Shown here: positions 7,074 to 13,637 of the stretch, in pieces
Position numbering within the stretch: position 1 is the first letter of the stretch
Layout: every line of letters begins with the position of its first letter
NCBI RefSeq assembly: GCF_030811835.1
Contig: NZ_JAUSRO010000005.1
Coordinates: 310,001-374,000 of the forward strand
DNA: 64,000 nt
Reading direction: 5' to 3'
DNA from: Variovorax ginsengisoli
GTDB lineage: Bacteria > Pseudomonadota > Gammaproteobacteria > Burkholderiales > Burkholderiaceae_C
Notes under the pieces: generated by a model
The model's input: the letters and a program-made list of their open reading frames with translations, nothing else
Told to the model about the DNA's origin: nothing
Database searches by the model: none
Program-made: the position numbers and the translations under genes

Positions 7074-8504
7074 GTGAACGCAGAACCACAGAACCACCCT
7101 CACTTCTTCACCGGCAACTACGCGCCCCTCACCGAGGAGCACGACATCGCGGCGCTCCACATCGAAGGCACGCTACCCCCCGGGCTGTCGGGCAGCCTGT
7201 ACCGTGTCGGCCCGAGCCCGCAATACGCACCGTGCGACAACAACTACCATTGGTTTTCCGGCGACGGCATGGTGCATGCCTTCCACATCGACAAGGGCAG
7301 TGTGTCGTACAGCAACCGTTGGGCACGCACGCCGAAATGGCAGCTCGAACATGAAGCCGGGCGCGCGCTCTTCGGCACCTTCGGCAACCCCGCCACCAGC
7401 GACCCGCTGGCGCATGGCCGAAACGGTGGCACCGCCAACACCAGCATGCTGTGGCACGGCGAACGGCTGTTCGCGCTCGAGGAGTCGCATCAACCCTTTG
7501 AGCTCGATGCCTACACGCTGGCTTCCAAGGGGCACCAGAGCTTCGGCGACCGCATGACCTCGCGTTGCACCGCGCACCCAAAGGTCGACCCCGAGAGCGG
7601 CGAACTGCACTTCTTTGCGTACTCGCCCGACGGTCCCTGCTCGTCGACCATGCTCTATGGCGTGATGGACAAACACTGCGAGGTCACGAGGCTCGAGTCG
7701 TTCAAAGCGCCGTATGCCAGCATGGCGCACGACTTCATGGTGACGCGCGGGCATGTGCTCTTTCCCGTCACGCCGCTGACGCTCAGTATAGAACGCGCGA
7801 TGCGCGGCAAGCCCCTTTTGGCCTGGGATGCCGGCTTGCGAACCCACGTTAGCGTGATGCGGCGCGATGGCGCGACGGACACATTGCGCTGGTTCGAAAC
7901 CGACGCCTGCCACGTGTTCCATGTGATGAATGCCTGGGACGACGGCGGCACGGTGGTGGCCTATGTGATGCAGTCCGAAACGGCGCCCGGCCTGCCCGAT
8001 GCCGAAGGCCATCCGGGTGACCCCAACGCCATGGCCGCACGCCTGTGCCGCTGGACTTTCGACTTGAGCGGCACGGACACGGGATTCAGGCGCGAGTACC
8101 TCGACGACTTGGCGGCGGAGTTTCCACGCATCGACGAGCGCTACACGGGGCGACGAAACCGCTATGGCTTCTACACCTGCCATGCGACGGCGCGCGCAAG
8201 GGATGACTCGGAAAGCGTGCTCTACGACAGCCTGGCCCGTTTCGATTTCGATACCGGCGAGCGCAGCATGCACACGCTGCCGCATGGGGACGTGGTGTCG
8301 GAACCGGTGTTCGTGCCGCGCGCCACCGACGCAGCCGAGGGCGACGGCTGGCTGCTTGCCGTGGCCTGGCGTCAACAGGACCGGCGCAGCGACCTGCTGG
8401 TATTCGATGCAATGGACCTGGCGGCGGGACCCGTCGCGGTCGCGCGTTTGCCGCATCGCGTACCGTTCGGCTTCCACGGAACTTGGCGACCTGCGCGCAT
8501 GTGA
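7074..8504 (+). CDS. Carotenoid cleavage oxygenase family protein
   Basis: A 476-residue member of the RPE65 / carotenoid-stilbene oxygenase family, seven-bladed propellers with Fe(II) held by four histidines. The four motifs are readable: TAHPKVDPESGELHF (H168), MAHDFMVTRGH (H219), HVFHVMNAWDDGG (H283) and GFHGTW (H468). The N-terminal PPGLSGSLYRVGPSP and FSGDGMVHAF are also diagnostic. These enzymes cleave double bonds of carotenoids, apocarotenoids or lignin-derived stilbenes with O2. The start is GTG at 7074, 20 bp after the MerR stop codon with AAAGG upstream; no better ATG exists. The substrate cannot be told from sequence. Confidence 0.92.
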   Translation: MNAEPQNHPHFFTGNYAPLTEEHDIAALHIEGTLPPGLSGSLYRVGPSPQYAPCDNNYHWFSGDGMVHAFHIDKGSVSYSNRWARTPKWQLEHEAGRALFGTFGNPATSDPLAHGRNGGTANTSMLWHGERLFALEESHQPFELDAYTLASKGHQSFGDRMTSRCTAHPKVDPESGELHFFAYSPDGPCSSTMLYGVMDKHCEVTRLESFKAPYASMAHDFMVTRGHVLFPVTPLTLSIERAMRGKPLLAWDAGLRTHVSVMRRDGATDTLRWFETDACHVFHVMNAWDDGGTVVAYVMQSETAPGLPDAEGHPGDPNAMAARLCRWTFDLSGTDTGFRREYLDDLAAEFPRIDERYTGRRNRYGFYTCHATARARDDSESVLYDSLARFDFDTGERSMHTLPHGDVVSEPVFVPRATDAAEGDGWLLAVAWRQQDRRSDLLVFDAMDLAAGPVAVARLPHRVPFGFHGTWRPARM

Positions 8505-8559
8505 CCCTTTGAAGAAACAGCGACCATGACCGCAACAGAAGCGTAAGGCAGCGGGCACA

Positions 8560-8585
8560 ACGCGGCCCAAACCAGCCATTCAGCG
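8560..8585 (+). repeat. Array boundary motif, copy 4
   Basis: CGCGGCCCAAACCAGCCATT matches the consensus. It lies 56 bp after the oxygenase stop codon, in the gap before the convergent DTW gene. Confidence 0.55.
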
Positions 8586-8615
8586 GGTCACTTACATGAA
8601 CCCCGCAACCCTTGG

Positions 8616-9254
8616 TCAAAGGCAGGACGTGTCAGTCTGCGCGTTTCGCTGCCCGCCCGCCTGCGCCAAGTACGCTACAAACCCGTCGAAGGCATTCAAC
8701 AAGGGCTGGAACCGCGCCGCATCGCCTTCCAGTTGGCACAAGGCGTAGCAGGTCGCCTCCAGCGTGGACAGTTGGTCGGGCCCATGGGCTTTGCGGATAC
8801 GGTAGTGCGAAGGTGGCAGGTTGTGCAGGGCCAAGCGAGGCAACTGTTGCAGTGGCGGGCTTTGGTAGAGCATCTTTCGGCTTTTGCGCCAGGTGCCGTC
8901 CAGCACGACCAGACGCAGGCACGACTTGGCTTGCGGCCACTCGGGCGGTCGCGGGGGTTGGACCCGCAGGTCCGGGGCGGTATCTTGCAGACTGTCCGGG
9001 TACAGCAGCAGCGTGTGCTTGCCGTCCGCCGGCCACACTGGCACGGCGAATGACTCACCCACCACCAAGCGGCAGTGCGCCAAGCTGAGGTGCAGCAGGC
9101 GGGCACTGCCTTTGGCCTGGTGTACCTCCAGCGGGTGCTGCAGCACGAGTACCTCCACCGCGTGGGCGGTGGGCGCGACCCAGCGGCAAATGCAGGCGCT
9201 GAGCGGGCGCAGGCACGTGGTGCACTGGGGGCGTGGGACTACAGCGGCGGACAT
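8616..9254 (-). CDS. DTW-domain tRNA-uridine aminocarboxypropyltransferase
   Basis: A 212-residue DTW-domain protein. Cysteines 11, 14, 21 and 23 in CTTCLRPLSACIC form the N-terminal zinc-binding cluster, and LDGTW (residues 118-122) is the variant DTW signature, followed by RKSRKML. Later LEATCYALCQLEGD is also typical. Characterised members (TapT/TuaA) add a 3-amino-3-carboxypropyl group from S-adenosylmethionine to uridine 47 of tRNA. The length is normal. It runs leftward against the array but is flanked by motif copies 4 and 5, both in the rightward sense. Chromosomal housekeeping origin is possible, which would make this a conserved gene embedded in the array. Confidence 0.88.
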   Translation of the reverse strand: MSAAVVPRPQCTTCLRPLSACICRWVAPTAHAVEVLVLQHPLEVHQAKGSARLLHLSLAHCRLVVGESFAVPVWPADGKHTLLLYPDSLQDTAPDLRVQPPRPPEWPQAKSCLRLVVLDGTWRKSRKMLYQSPPLQQLPRLALHNLPPSHYRIRKAHGPDQLSTLEATCYALCQLEGDAARFQPLLNAFDGFVAYLAQAGGQRNAQTDTSCL

Positions 9255-9390
9255 GCTGGATTTTATTCAGCGCGCCTGGCTAGACAATGCGTGAAAGGGG
9301 ATGTCTCTTCGCTTTGGCGCGACAACCGGCGGCTTGGGACAATGTCGGAAGACCGCCGTGGGCCCTCTGCGGCCATGAAGCGACAGGCTA

Positions 9391-9412
9391 GGCCGCCAAA
9401 AGCGGACCTTTC
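9391..9412 (+). repeat. Array boundary motif, copy 5
   Basis: GGCCGCCAAAAGCGGACCTT is a clear copy with the AAAAGCGGAC variant. It lies 36 bp before the next start codon, in the 193-bp gap after the DTW gene start. Confidence 0.6.
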
Positions 9413-9447
9413 CATTCCCCAGCACAAACGCATGAACTTCGGGAGGA

Positions 9448-9843
9448 ATGAGCGTGCAGGTTCGCAGCATTTCCAATTCTGATTTCGACGCGGTCCATCA
9501 CCTGCTAGTGACAAACGGGTGGGCCCATCGGATCGGTGATGTAGAAGACCTCGGTCGACTGATTTCAGCGTCGCAGCGTGCGGTGGTTGCGTTAGCAGAC
9601 GACGAAATCGTTGGCTTCGCGCGAGCGATAACCGACGGAATCTCCAACGGGTACGTGTCCATGGTCGTCGTCGCCGAGCAGCATCGACGACGGGGCATTG
9701 GGCAGGCACTTGTCGAGGGGCTCATTGGGTCTGAACCGGACATCACCTGGGTGCTCCGGGCTGGAAGAACGGGTGCTGCTGAATTCTTCGCAAAGCTGGG
9801 CTTCCGCGCCTCGTCGACTGCCATGGAGCGCCCGCGACGATGA
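9448..9843 (+). CDS. GNAT-family N-acetyltransferase
   Basis: A 131-residue GNAT. GYVSMVVVAEQHRRRGIGQA carries the acetyl-CoA binding loop RRRGIG (residues 80-85), and VLRAGRTGAAEFFAKLGFRA is the C-terminal alpha-4/beta-7 region. A strong ribosome-binding site (GGGAGG) lies directly before the ATG. It is flanked by motif copies 5 and 6 and is unrelated in sequence to the GNATs at 3496 and 12166 beyond the shared fold. The acceptor is unknown. Confidence 0.85.
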   Translation: MSVQVRSISNSDFDAVHHLLVTNGWAHRIGDVEDLGRLISASQRAVVALADDEIVGFARAITDGISNGYVSMVVVAEQHRRRGIGQALVEGLIGSEPDITWVLRAGRTGAAEFFAKLGFRASSTAMERPRR

Positions 9844-9878
9844 CCGGGGTGTCGAGGGAAATCGGACCCTAGAGGGGT

Positions 9879-9900
9879 GCGTGCGGCCAGAAGCAGCCCC
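9879..9900 (+). repeat. Array boundary motif, copy 6
   Basis: GCGTGCGGCCAGAAGCAGCC lies 36 bp after the GNAT stop codon and bounds the left side of the segment holding the truncated reductase. Confidence 0.55.
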
Positions 9901-10000
9901 TCAAGTTCAGCTTATAGACGACGGGCGACTCTCTGCAAGAACGGATTCCCTCACGGTCGCTTGGCGGATTTCCCGACTCGCGCGCGAGGGCCTCCTGGAC

Positions 10001-10620
10001 CTAAAACATGGTCGACCGGTGCGCGGCGACCCAGGCCATAGCGGCATCCGCGACCGTCATGGCAACGCTGCCAGCCGCACGCGCGGCATCGCCGCAGGCA
10101 AAGACGTTCGGCACGTAAGTCTGCTGCATGGCACCCAACTGGATGAACACACCCATGGGGCCCTGCACCAGCGTGCACCCCAGTTGGGCTGCGATGGGGC
10201 TCGCGATGTGCGTGCGCGGCTGAGTAAAGAGCCCGTTCATCGACAGCGTGCGGTCGTCTGTGAGCACCACATCGGCGACGCCCTCGACGCGAACAATGCT
10301 CGTCGCCTCCACTGTCGTGCCGCGACGCGCAAAAGCGACGATGTCGTCGTCGGTCGGGCGGTAGGCACCGTTGAGGAACAACGTGGGTGCTCCCCAGTCT
10401 GGCAGCATCATTGCGTGGTGGTGGGCGATCTCCGACGCCGCAATGATGCCGATGGGTCCGGGCTTCAGTTCGTACCCATGGCAACAGGGCCAATGGAAGA
10501 TGCTGCGGCCCCAGCGCTTGGCCAAATCCTCAACGGCCGGCAACTCATCCCGCGCGCCGATGGCCAACACGAGTCGCGCTGCCTCCACACTCTCTTGCTG
10601 GCAAGCCGCTGTGTGGCAGG
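10001..10620 (-). pseudogene. N-terminally truncated thioredoxin-reductase-like flavoprotein
   Basis: The leftward frame matches the C-terminal two thirds of a thioredoxin-reductase-like FAD/NAD(P)H oxidoreductase: ARLVLAIGARDELPAVEDLA, then FHWPCCHGYEL, then VFACGDAARAAGSVAMTVAD near the C-terminus. The dinucleotide-binding GxGxxG start that should precede this by about 100 residues is absent. Homology stops at about 10590, and the frame then runs straight into boundary motif copy 7 at 10621. The usual CxxC is degenerate (W-P-C-C). The break therefore coincides with the motif, suggesting capture or recombination at that site. A short protein could be made but should not bind FAD normally. 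Confidence 0.75.
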
Positions 10621-10642
10621 ATGCGGCCAGAACCAGACATTC
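10620..10642 (+). repeat. Array boundary motif, copy 7
   Basis: ATGCGGCCAGAACCAGACAT followed by TC is one of the two best copies. The truncated reductase ends here on the left; the SUKH gene begins 10-60 bp to the right. Confidence 0.7.
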
Positions 10643-10700
10643 GAGGGAACCATGAAAACTGTGCTTGAGAGGCTCCAAACTGCGACGGTGGCCGGGACGG

Positions 10701-11117
10701 ATGCTTGGACAGACAGCCGACGGCGCGGATGAAGCGCAAATTCAAGCGCTCGAATGCTCGCTTGGAGTCCGGCTGCCGCCGAGCTATCGACGGTTCCTGG
10801 CCCTGACTGGCGCACTGAACCTCGGCGGCATCGAGGTCACCGGCATCATCGGCGGAAACGCCATGGACCTTTCGGGTGGCTCGACGTACGGCGAGACCAT
10901 CCGGGCGCGGGATGACTTCGCGCTACCTCCCACGCTCCTGGTCATCCAGCCGGACGGCGACGCCCCGCACTGCCTCGATTTGTCATCGGCCGATTCGTCG
11001 GGCGAGATGGCAGTCGTGTGCTTCCAGCTCAACACTAAAAGTGCGAGCTTAGTCGCCCAGGACTTCGAACATTGGCTCAGCACGTGGGTCCTTCCGGCCG
11101 ATGTGACCGAAGCCTGA
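10701..11117 (+). CDS. SMI1/KNR4 (SUKH) family protein
   Basis: A 138-residue SUKH-superfamily protein. EAQIQALECSLGVRLPPSYR followed by RFLALTGALNLGG is the classic SUKH N-terminal motif, and CLDLSSADSSGEMAVVCFQL fits the central strand. SUKH proteins are widespread immunity proteins that bind polymorphic or contact-dependent toxins; here no toxin gene is adjacent. The start is uncertain: the first ATG in frame is 10701. An ATG at 10652 with a good GAGGGA site, placed right after the boundary motif as for other genes here, opens a different frame (MKTVLERLQTATVAG) that stops at 10732. A single-base frameshift near 10720 may therefore have shortened the protein. Confidence 0.75.
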   Translation: MLGQTADGADEAQIQALECSLGVRLPPSYRRFLALTGALNLGGIEVTGIIGGNAMDLSGGSTYGETIRARDDFALPPTLLVIQPDGDAPHCLDLSSADSSGEMAVVCFQLNTKSASLVAQDFEHWLSTWVLPADVTEA

Positions 11118-11118
11118 A

Positions 11119-11138
11119 GACGGCCAAAAGCGGACATA
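11119..11138 (+). repeat. Array boundary motif, copy 8
   Basis: GACGGCCAAAAGCGGACATA starts 2 bp after the SUKH stop codon and ends 9 bp before the next start codon. Confidence 0.65.
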
Positions 11139-11146
11139 GGCATCTC

Positions 11147-11689
11147 ATGGATTATTCGATTACTCCCAGAATTCTTCCCGGACTGCCTGGAGTAGGTCCC
11201 CCTCCGCGCCAATTCAGCGCAACAGGATTGGGCATGCATAGCGAGGGTTTGGTCGTGGAATTCGGCTCAGCTGAAAGCTGGTGTTGGATAGGCAATTTTC
11301 AGCCTGGGATGACGAAATTCTCGGCCATCTATGCCGACACCGAGTCGCTTGAGGCAAACGTGTTCGCCGGTGGCCGAGGCTATAGAGTCAACGTGGAGTC
11401 CGGTGAACTGATTGCTGAGTTTGGCGGCGACATTGAGTCTGTTGTAGAGATTCTGAACGGTGAAGCTCTACTGCTTTGCAGTTCCATAGGCTTTGAACTT
11501 CATCGGAGGGCTGGAGGCGTCATTTGGCGCTCCCGCCGCGTTTCTTGGGATGGCTTCCGTAACCTGTCTATTCATGTAAATAAATTGACAGGTGAAGCGT
11601 GGATGTTCGACGACTCGTGGCATTCGTTCACGGTTGTACTTGAAACTGGTGCGGTTGAAGGTGGCTCTTACTACGAGGTCCGGCAGTAA
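11147..11689 (+). CDS. Hypothetical protein, 180 residues
   Basis: I do not recognise this family. The start at 11147 (MDYSITPRILPGLPGVGPPP) is chosen because it follows boundary motif copy 8; the frame is open further left but would cross the motif and the previous gene. The protein is soluble, without signal peptide or membrane helix, rich in Gly, Ser and aromatic residues, with alternating beta-strand-like segments (WCWIGNFQPGMTKFSAIYAD, LLLCSSIGFELHRRAGGVIW), suggesting a beta-rich fold. It ends with a beta-like segment, SFTVVLETGAVEGGSYYEVR. Base composition is visibly lower in G+C than the flanking housekeeping genes, in line with acquisition. Confidence 0.7.
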   Translation: MDYSITPRILPGLPGVGPPPRQFSATGLGMHSEGLVVEFGSAESWCWIGNFQPGMTKFSAIYADTESLEANVFAGGRGYRVNVESGELIAEFGGDIESVVEILNGEALLLCSSIGFELHRRAGGVIWRSRRVSWDGFRNLSIHVNKLTGEAWMFDDSWHSFTVVLETGAVEGGSYYEVRQ

Positions 11690-11716
11690 TGAAAAAGTGT
11701 GTGCCGGCGACGCCGA

Positions 11717-11765
11717 TAGCTAGCTTGCACCGGCGTTTGCTATGGGCCCAACGCGGTGCTAGCTA
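11717..11765 (+). repeat. Long imperfect hairpin
   Basis: TAGCTAGC, ACCG and CGTT on the left arm (11717-11737) pair with AACG, CGGT and GCTAGCTA on the right arm (11750-11765), with 4-base and 1-base bulges on the left side and a 12-base loop. The bulged, one-sided structure recalls folded recombination sites, but integron core sequences are not at the stem base. Confidence 0.45.
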
Positions 11766-11778
11766 AGATGGCGGGACT

Positions 11779-11799
11779 CGGCCACAACCGGACTTACGG
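11779..11799 (+). repeat. Array boundary motif, copy 9
   Basis: CTCGGCCACAACCGGACTTA is a recognisable copy, 90 bp after the preceding stop codon and 13 bp after the bulged hairpin. Confidence 0.55.
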
Positions 11800-11873
11800 C
11801 AACAATTCCCGGCTGAGAGCGCTGGCCTGCGGCAGAATTCAGGCGCTATTCAATTTCAAGCGGATTTCCGACC

Positions 11874-12134
11874 ATGGATGCACCTGCGCAAACCGAAGAT
11901 GCTCGCAGAGATGCGGGTCTTTTCATTCTTCACATGCTCCTTCAGCGCCTTGAGCAACAGCAGCCTGGCTTGATGGACGGGATGATTGACGGAATATTGA
12001 GCGACCGCGCGGCCATGCTGGCCACAGACGAGCCAAACGGCTACCCACGGCGTATTGGAGACGAGGCATTGCGCATACTCAGGCTTGCGAATGACCAGCT
12101 CAAGATTCCGTGGGAGCCGCTGCGAAAGGGCTGA
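11874..12134 (+). CDS. Hypothetical small protein, 86 residues
   Basis: A short acidic, helical protein (MDAPAQTEDARRDAGLFILH onward) with no signal peptide, no membrane segment and no family I recognise. LQRLEQQQPGLMDGMIDGIL and EALRILRLANDQLKIPWEPL look like amphipathic helices. No clear ribosome-binding site precedes the ATG. It is bounded by motif copies 9 and 10, with the latter starting one base after its stop codon, so its boundaries agree with the array layout. It may be a helical regulator or an immunity-type protein, but there is no direct evidence. Confidence 0.6.
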   Translation: MDAPAQTEDARRDAGLFILHMLLQRLEQQQPGLMDGMIDGILSDRAAMLATDEPNGYPRRIGDEALRILRLANDQLKIPWEPLRKG

Positions 12135-12156
12135 TGGCGGCCAAGAGTCGACATCT
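12135..12156 (+). repeat. Array boundary motif, copy 10
   Basis: GGCGGCCAAGAGTCGACATC begins directly after the preceding stop codon and ends 10 bp before the next ATG. Confidence 0.6.
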
Positions 12157-12165
12157 AATACGCCG

Positions 12166-12645
12166 ATGAAAATCCAAGTCCGACCCGCGACGGAAGAAGA
12201 TGCGCCTGATGCTTGCAGCGTCATTCGGAGCTCAATCCTCGAATGCTGTGCAGACGACCACCGCGGCGATGCCAAGGTGCTCGAAGGATGGTTGCGCAAC
12301 AAAACGCCTGAGTTCGTGCGCAGGTTCATACTCGAGCCCAATGCGTTTTCGGTTGTCGCCAGGGTTGACGAGGAAACGATCGGCTTCGGGTCTGCCTTGA
12401 AAACCGGCGAGGTGACGCTCTGCTACGTCGCGCCTTCCGTGCGTTTCAAGGGGGCGGGCAAGGCGCTTCTTGCAGCCCTCGAAGACCACGCGGCTTGGGT
12501 GGGTGTCGTGGCACTGCGTCTCGAGAGCACCCGCACAGCGAGAGCGTTTTACCTCCGCCATGGATTCGTGGCTGAAGGTCCCCCGGTACTGGTCTTTGGT
12601 ATAGAGGGCCAACCCATGCGAAAAGAGCTCAGGCCTGGAGGCTAG
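12166..12645 (+). CDS. GNAT-family N-acetyltransferase
   Basis: A 159-residue GNAT starting MKIQVRPATEEDAPDACSVI, a typical first strand and helix. The acetyl-CoA loop is FKGAGK (residues 94-99) after VTLCYVAPSVR, and LRLESTRTARAFYLRHGFVA is the C-terminal CoA-binding helix region. The domain is complete. It is flanked by motif copies 10 and 11, and the ATG at 12166 is chosen because the upstream frame crosses copy 10. It is the third GNAT in the array, so acetyltransferases are clearly over-represented here. The acceptor substrate is unknown. Confidence 0.87.
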   Translation: MKIQVRPATEEDAPDACSVIRSSILECCADDHRGDAKVLEGWLRNKTPEFVRRFILEPNAFSVVARVDEETIGFGSALKTGEVTLCYVAPSVRFKGAGKALLAALEDHAAWVGVVALRLESTRTARAFYLRHGFVAEGPPVLVFGIEGQPMRKELRPGG

Positions 12646-12668
12646 CTGCGCGGGCAGCTCCGAAGGCA

Positions 12669-12692
12669 GAATGCGGCCAACACCAGACATTC
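12669..12692 (+). repeat. Array boundary motif, copy 11
   Basis: ATGCGGCCAACACCAGACAT followed by TC is nearly identical to copy 7. It lies 24 bp after the GNAT stop codon; a small AGCTGC/GCAGCT hairpin (12644-12659) sits between. Confidence 0.7.
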
Positions 12693-12712
12693 ACGACGCA
12701 CGCCCAGTTTCT

Positions 12713-13084
12713 ATGCCTGTCGAAAATCAAACTCTTTCGAACTCCGGCCTCGTTGAGGCCGAGGCAGCCGGCGCTGCGCTACTCGCGGGGTGGCCCGTAG
12801 AGCCGATTGGGGAGGACGTCGAGGTGACCGACGCACTGGTTCGCATCTACGCTGCGCGAGCCGGAGTGATTGCTGGACGAGGCGATTCTTGGATGCGCCT
12901 AGCGGCCTCTACGGGGGAGCTTGCGAGCAACCTCGCCAAGTCGTTGCGAAAGCCGGCGCGGTGGCAGCGCATCATCGGACCACAAGGCGAAACGTTTCTG
13001 TGCTGCCAAACGGTTGAGGACGGCGAATTCATCGGATGCCTGTTCGTCCACGAAGCTGGTGCCGAGCCGATGTCGAATCCGTAG
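12713..13084 (+). CDS. Hypothetical protein, 123 residues
   Basis: I do not recognise this family. From the ATG at 12713 (MPVENQTLSNSGLVEAEAAG) it is a soluble protein with no signal peptide or membrane helix. An in-frame ATG at 12671 lies inside boundary motif copy 11 and is therefore unlikely to be the real start. The C-terminal half (WQRIIGPQGETFLCCQTVED) alternates hydrophobic and polar residues like a small beta-sheet. It is bounded by motif copies 11 and 12. No function can be assigned. Confidence 0.6.
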   Translation: MPVENQTLSNSGLVEAEAAGAALLAGWPVEPIGEDVEVTDALVRIYAARAGVIAGRGDSWMRLAASTGELASNLAKSLRKPARWQRIIGPQGETFLCCQTVEDGEFIGCLFVHEAGAEPMSNP

Positions 13085-13098
13085 AAGCAGTGCCCGCA

Positions 13099-13120
13099 CT
13101 CGGCCAGGACCAGACGTTCT
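13099..13120 (+). repeat. Array boundary motif, copy 12
   Basis: CTCGGCCAGGACCAGACGTT followed by C is a strong copy 15 bp after the preceding stop codon. The gene on its right is leftward-oriented, yet the motif keeps the rightward sense. Confidence 0.65.
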
Positions 13121-13137
13121 ACGTCGACCTCCAGCTT

Positions 13138-13458
13138 CTAGTAGGTGAACTGCACCGAGTACTTCCAGTCCCCGTGTTCTTCCTGGCTGACGGAGTACGA
13201 CGCGGAGCGCCAGATGGTCCCACGCTCACGGAAAAAGTCGTTGAGCGCGTAGAGGCTCACATAGATTTCCTCGGTAGGGCTAACAGGCTCCGGCTGCCCG
13301 TCAGGCGACGTGATGACGATGGTCATCCGCTCCTGCGAGTCTTCCTGTCCCCGGTCGGCGACAGGGCTGGCTACCTTCCACCATTCCGGGGTCGCCGCAA
13401 TGAGGGCATTCGCTACCGCTGCGTCGAGCGGTGCTTGTCTTTCAAGCCATTCGTCCAT
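13138..13458 (-). CDS. Hypothetical protein, possibly YezG/DUF600-like immunity protein
   Basis: A 106-residue leftward gene in a rightward array. The order of features (an N-terminal helix ending ATPEWWKVA, a central acidic strand region, SLYALNDFFRERGTIWRSAS, and a terminal YSVSQEEHGDWKYSVQFTY) recalls the YezG/DUF600 family, whose members neutralise LXG-type toxins, but this is a visual similarity only. It is bounded by motif copies 12 and 13 and is convergent with the preceding gene. No toxin gene is adjacent. Composition and length are consistent with a real gene. Confidence 0.6.
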   Translation of the reverse strand: MDEWLERQAPLDAAVANALIAATPEWWKVASPVADRGQEDSQERMTIVITSPDGQPEPVSPTEEIYVSLYALNDFFRERGTIWRSASYSVSQEEHGDWKYSVQFTY

Positions 13459-13510
13459 CTATGATTCCAACGAGCCGTGTCGTCCCGGAAAGCGGCATGC
13501 CACCGGCACC

Positions 13511-13533
13511 ATCCGGCCAAAACCGCGCCTTCC
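13511..13533 (+). repeat. Array boundary motif, copy 13
   Basis: ATCCGGCCAAAACCGCGCCT is a moderately degenerate copy upstream of the TonB-domain lipoprotein gene, on the start side of the reversed gene. Confidence 0.5.
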
Positions 13534-13637
13534 CACGTCGCTTCCACTGAAGGAGAGCTACGACCGGCGAAGCATTTCGATTGCACCATTGAACAATCAG
13601 CCAGCACAGAATATTGAGGAATGGAGCGGATTCTGAG

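Noticed and set aside
9698..10732. A 344-codon rightward frame over the GNAT end and the reductase segment
   Set aside because: It is the complement of the flavoprotein reading and has no domain of its own; only its last part (from 10652) may belong to the SUKH start.
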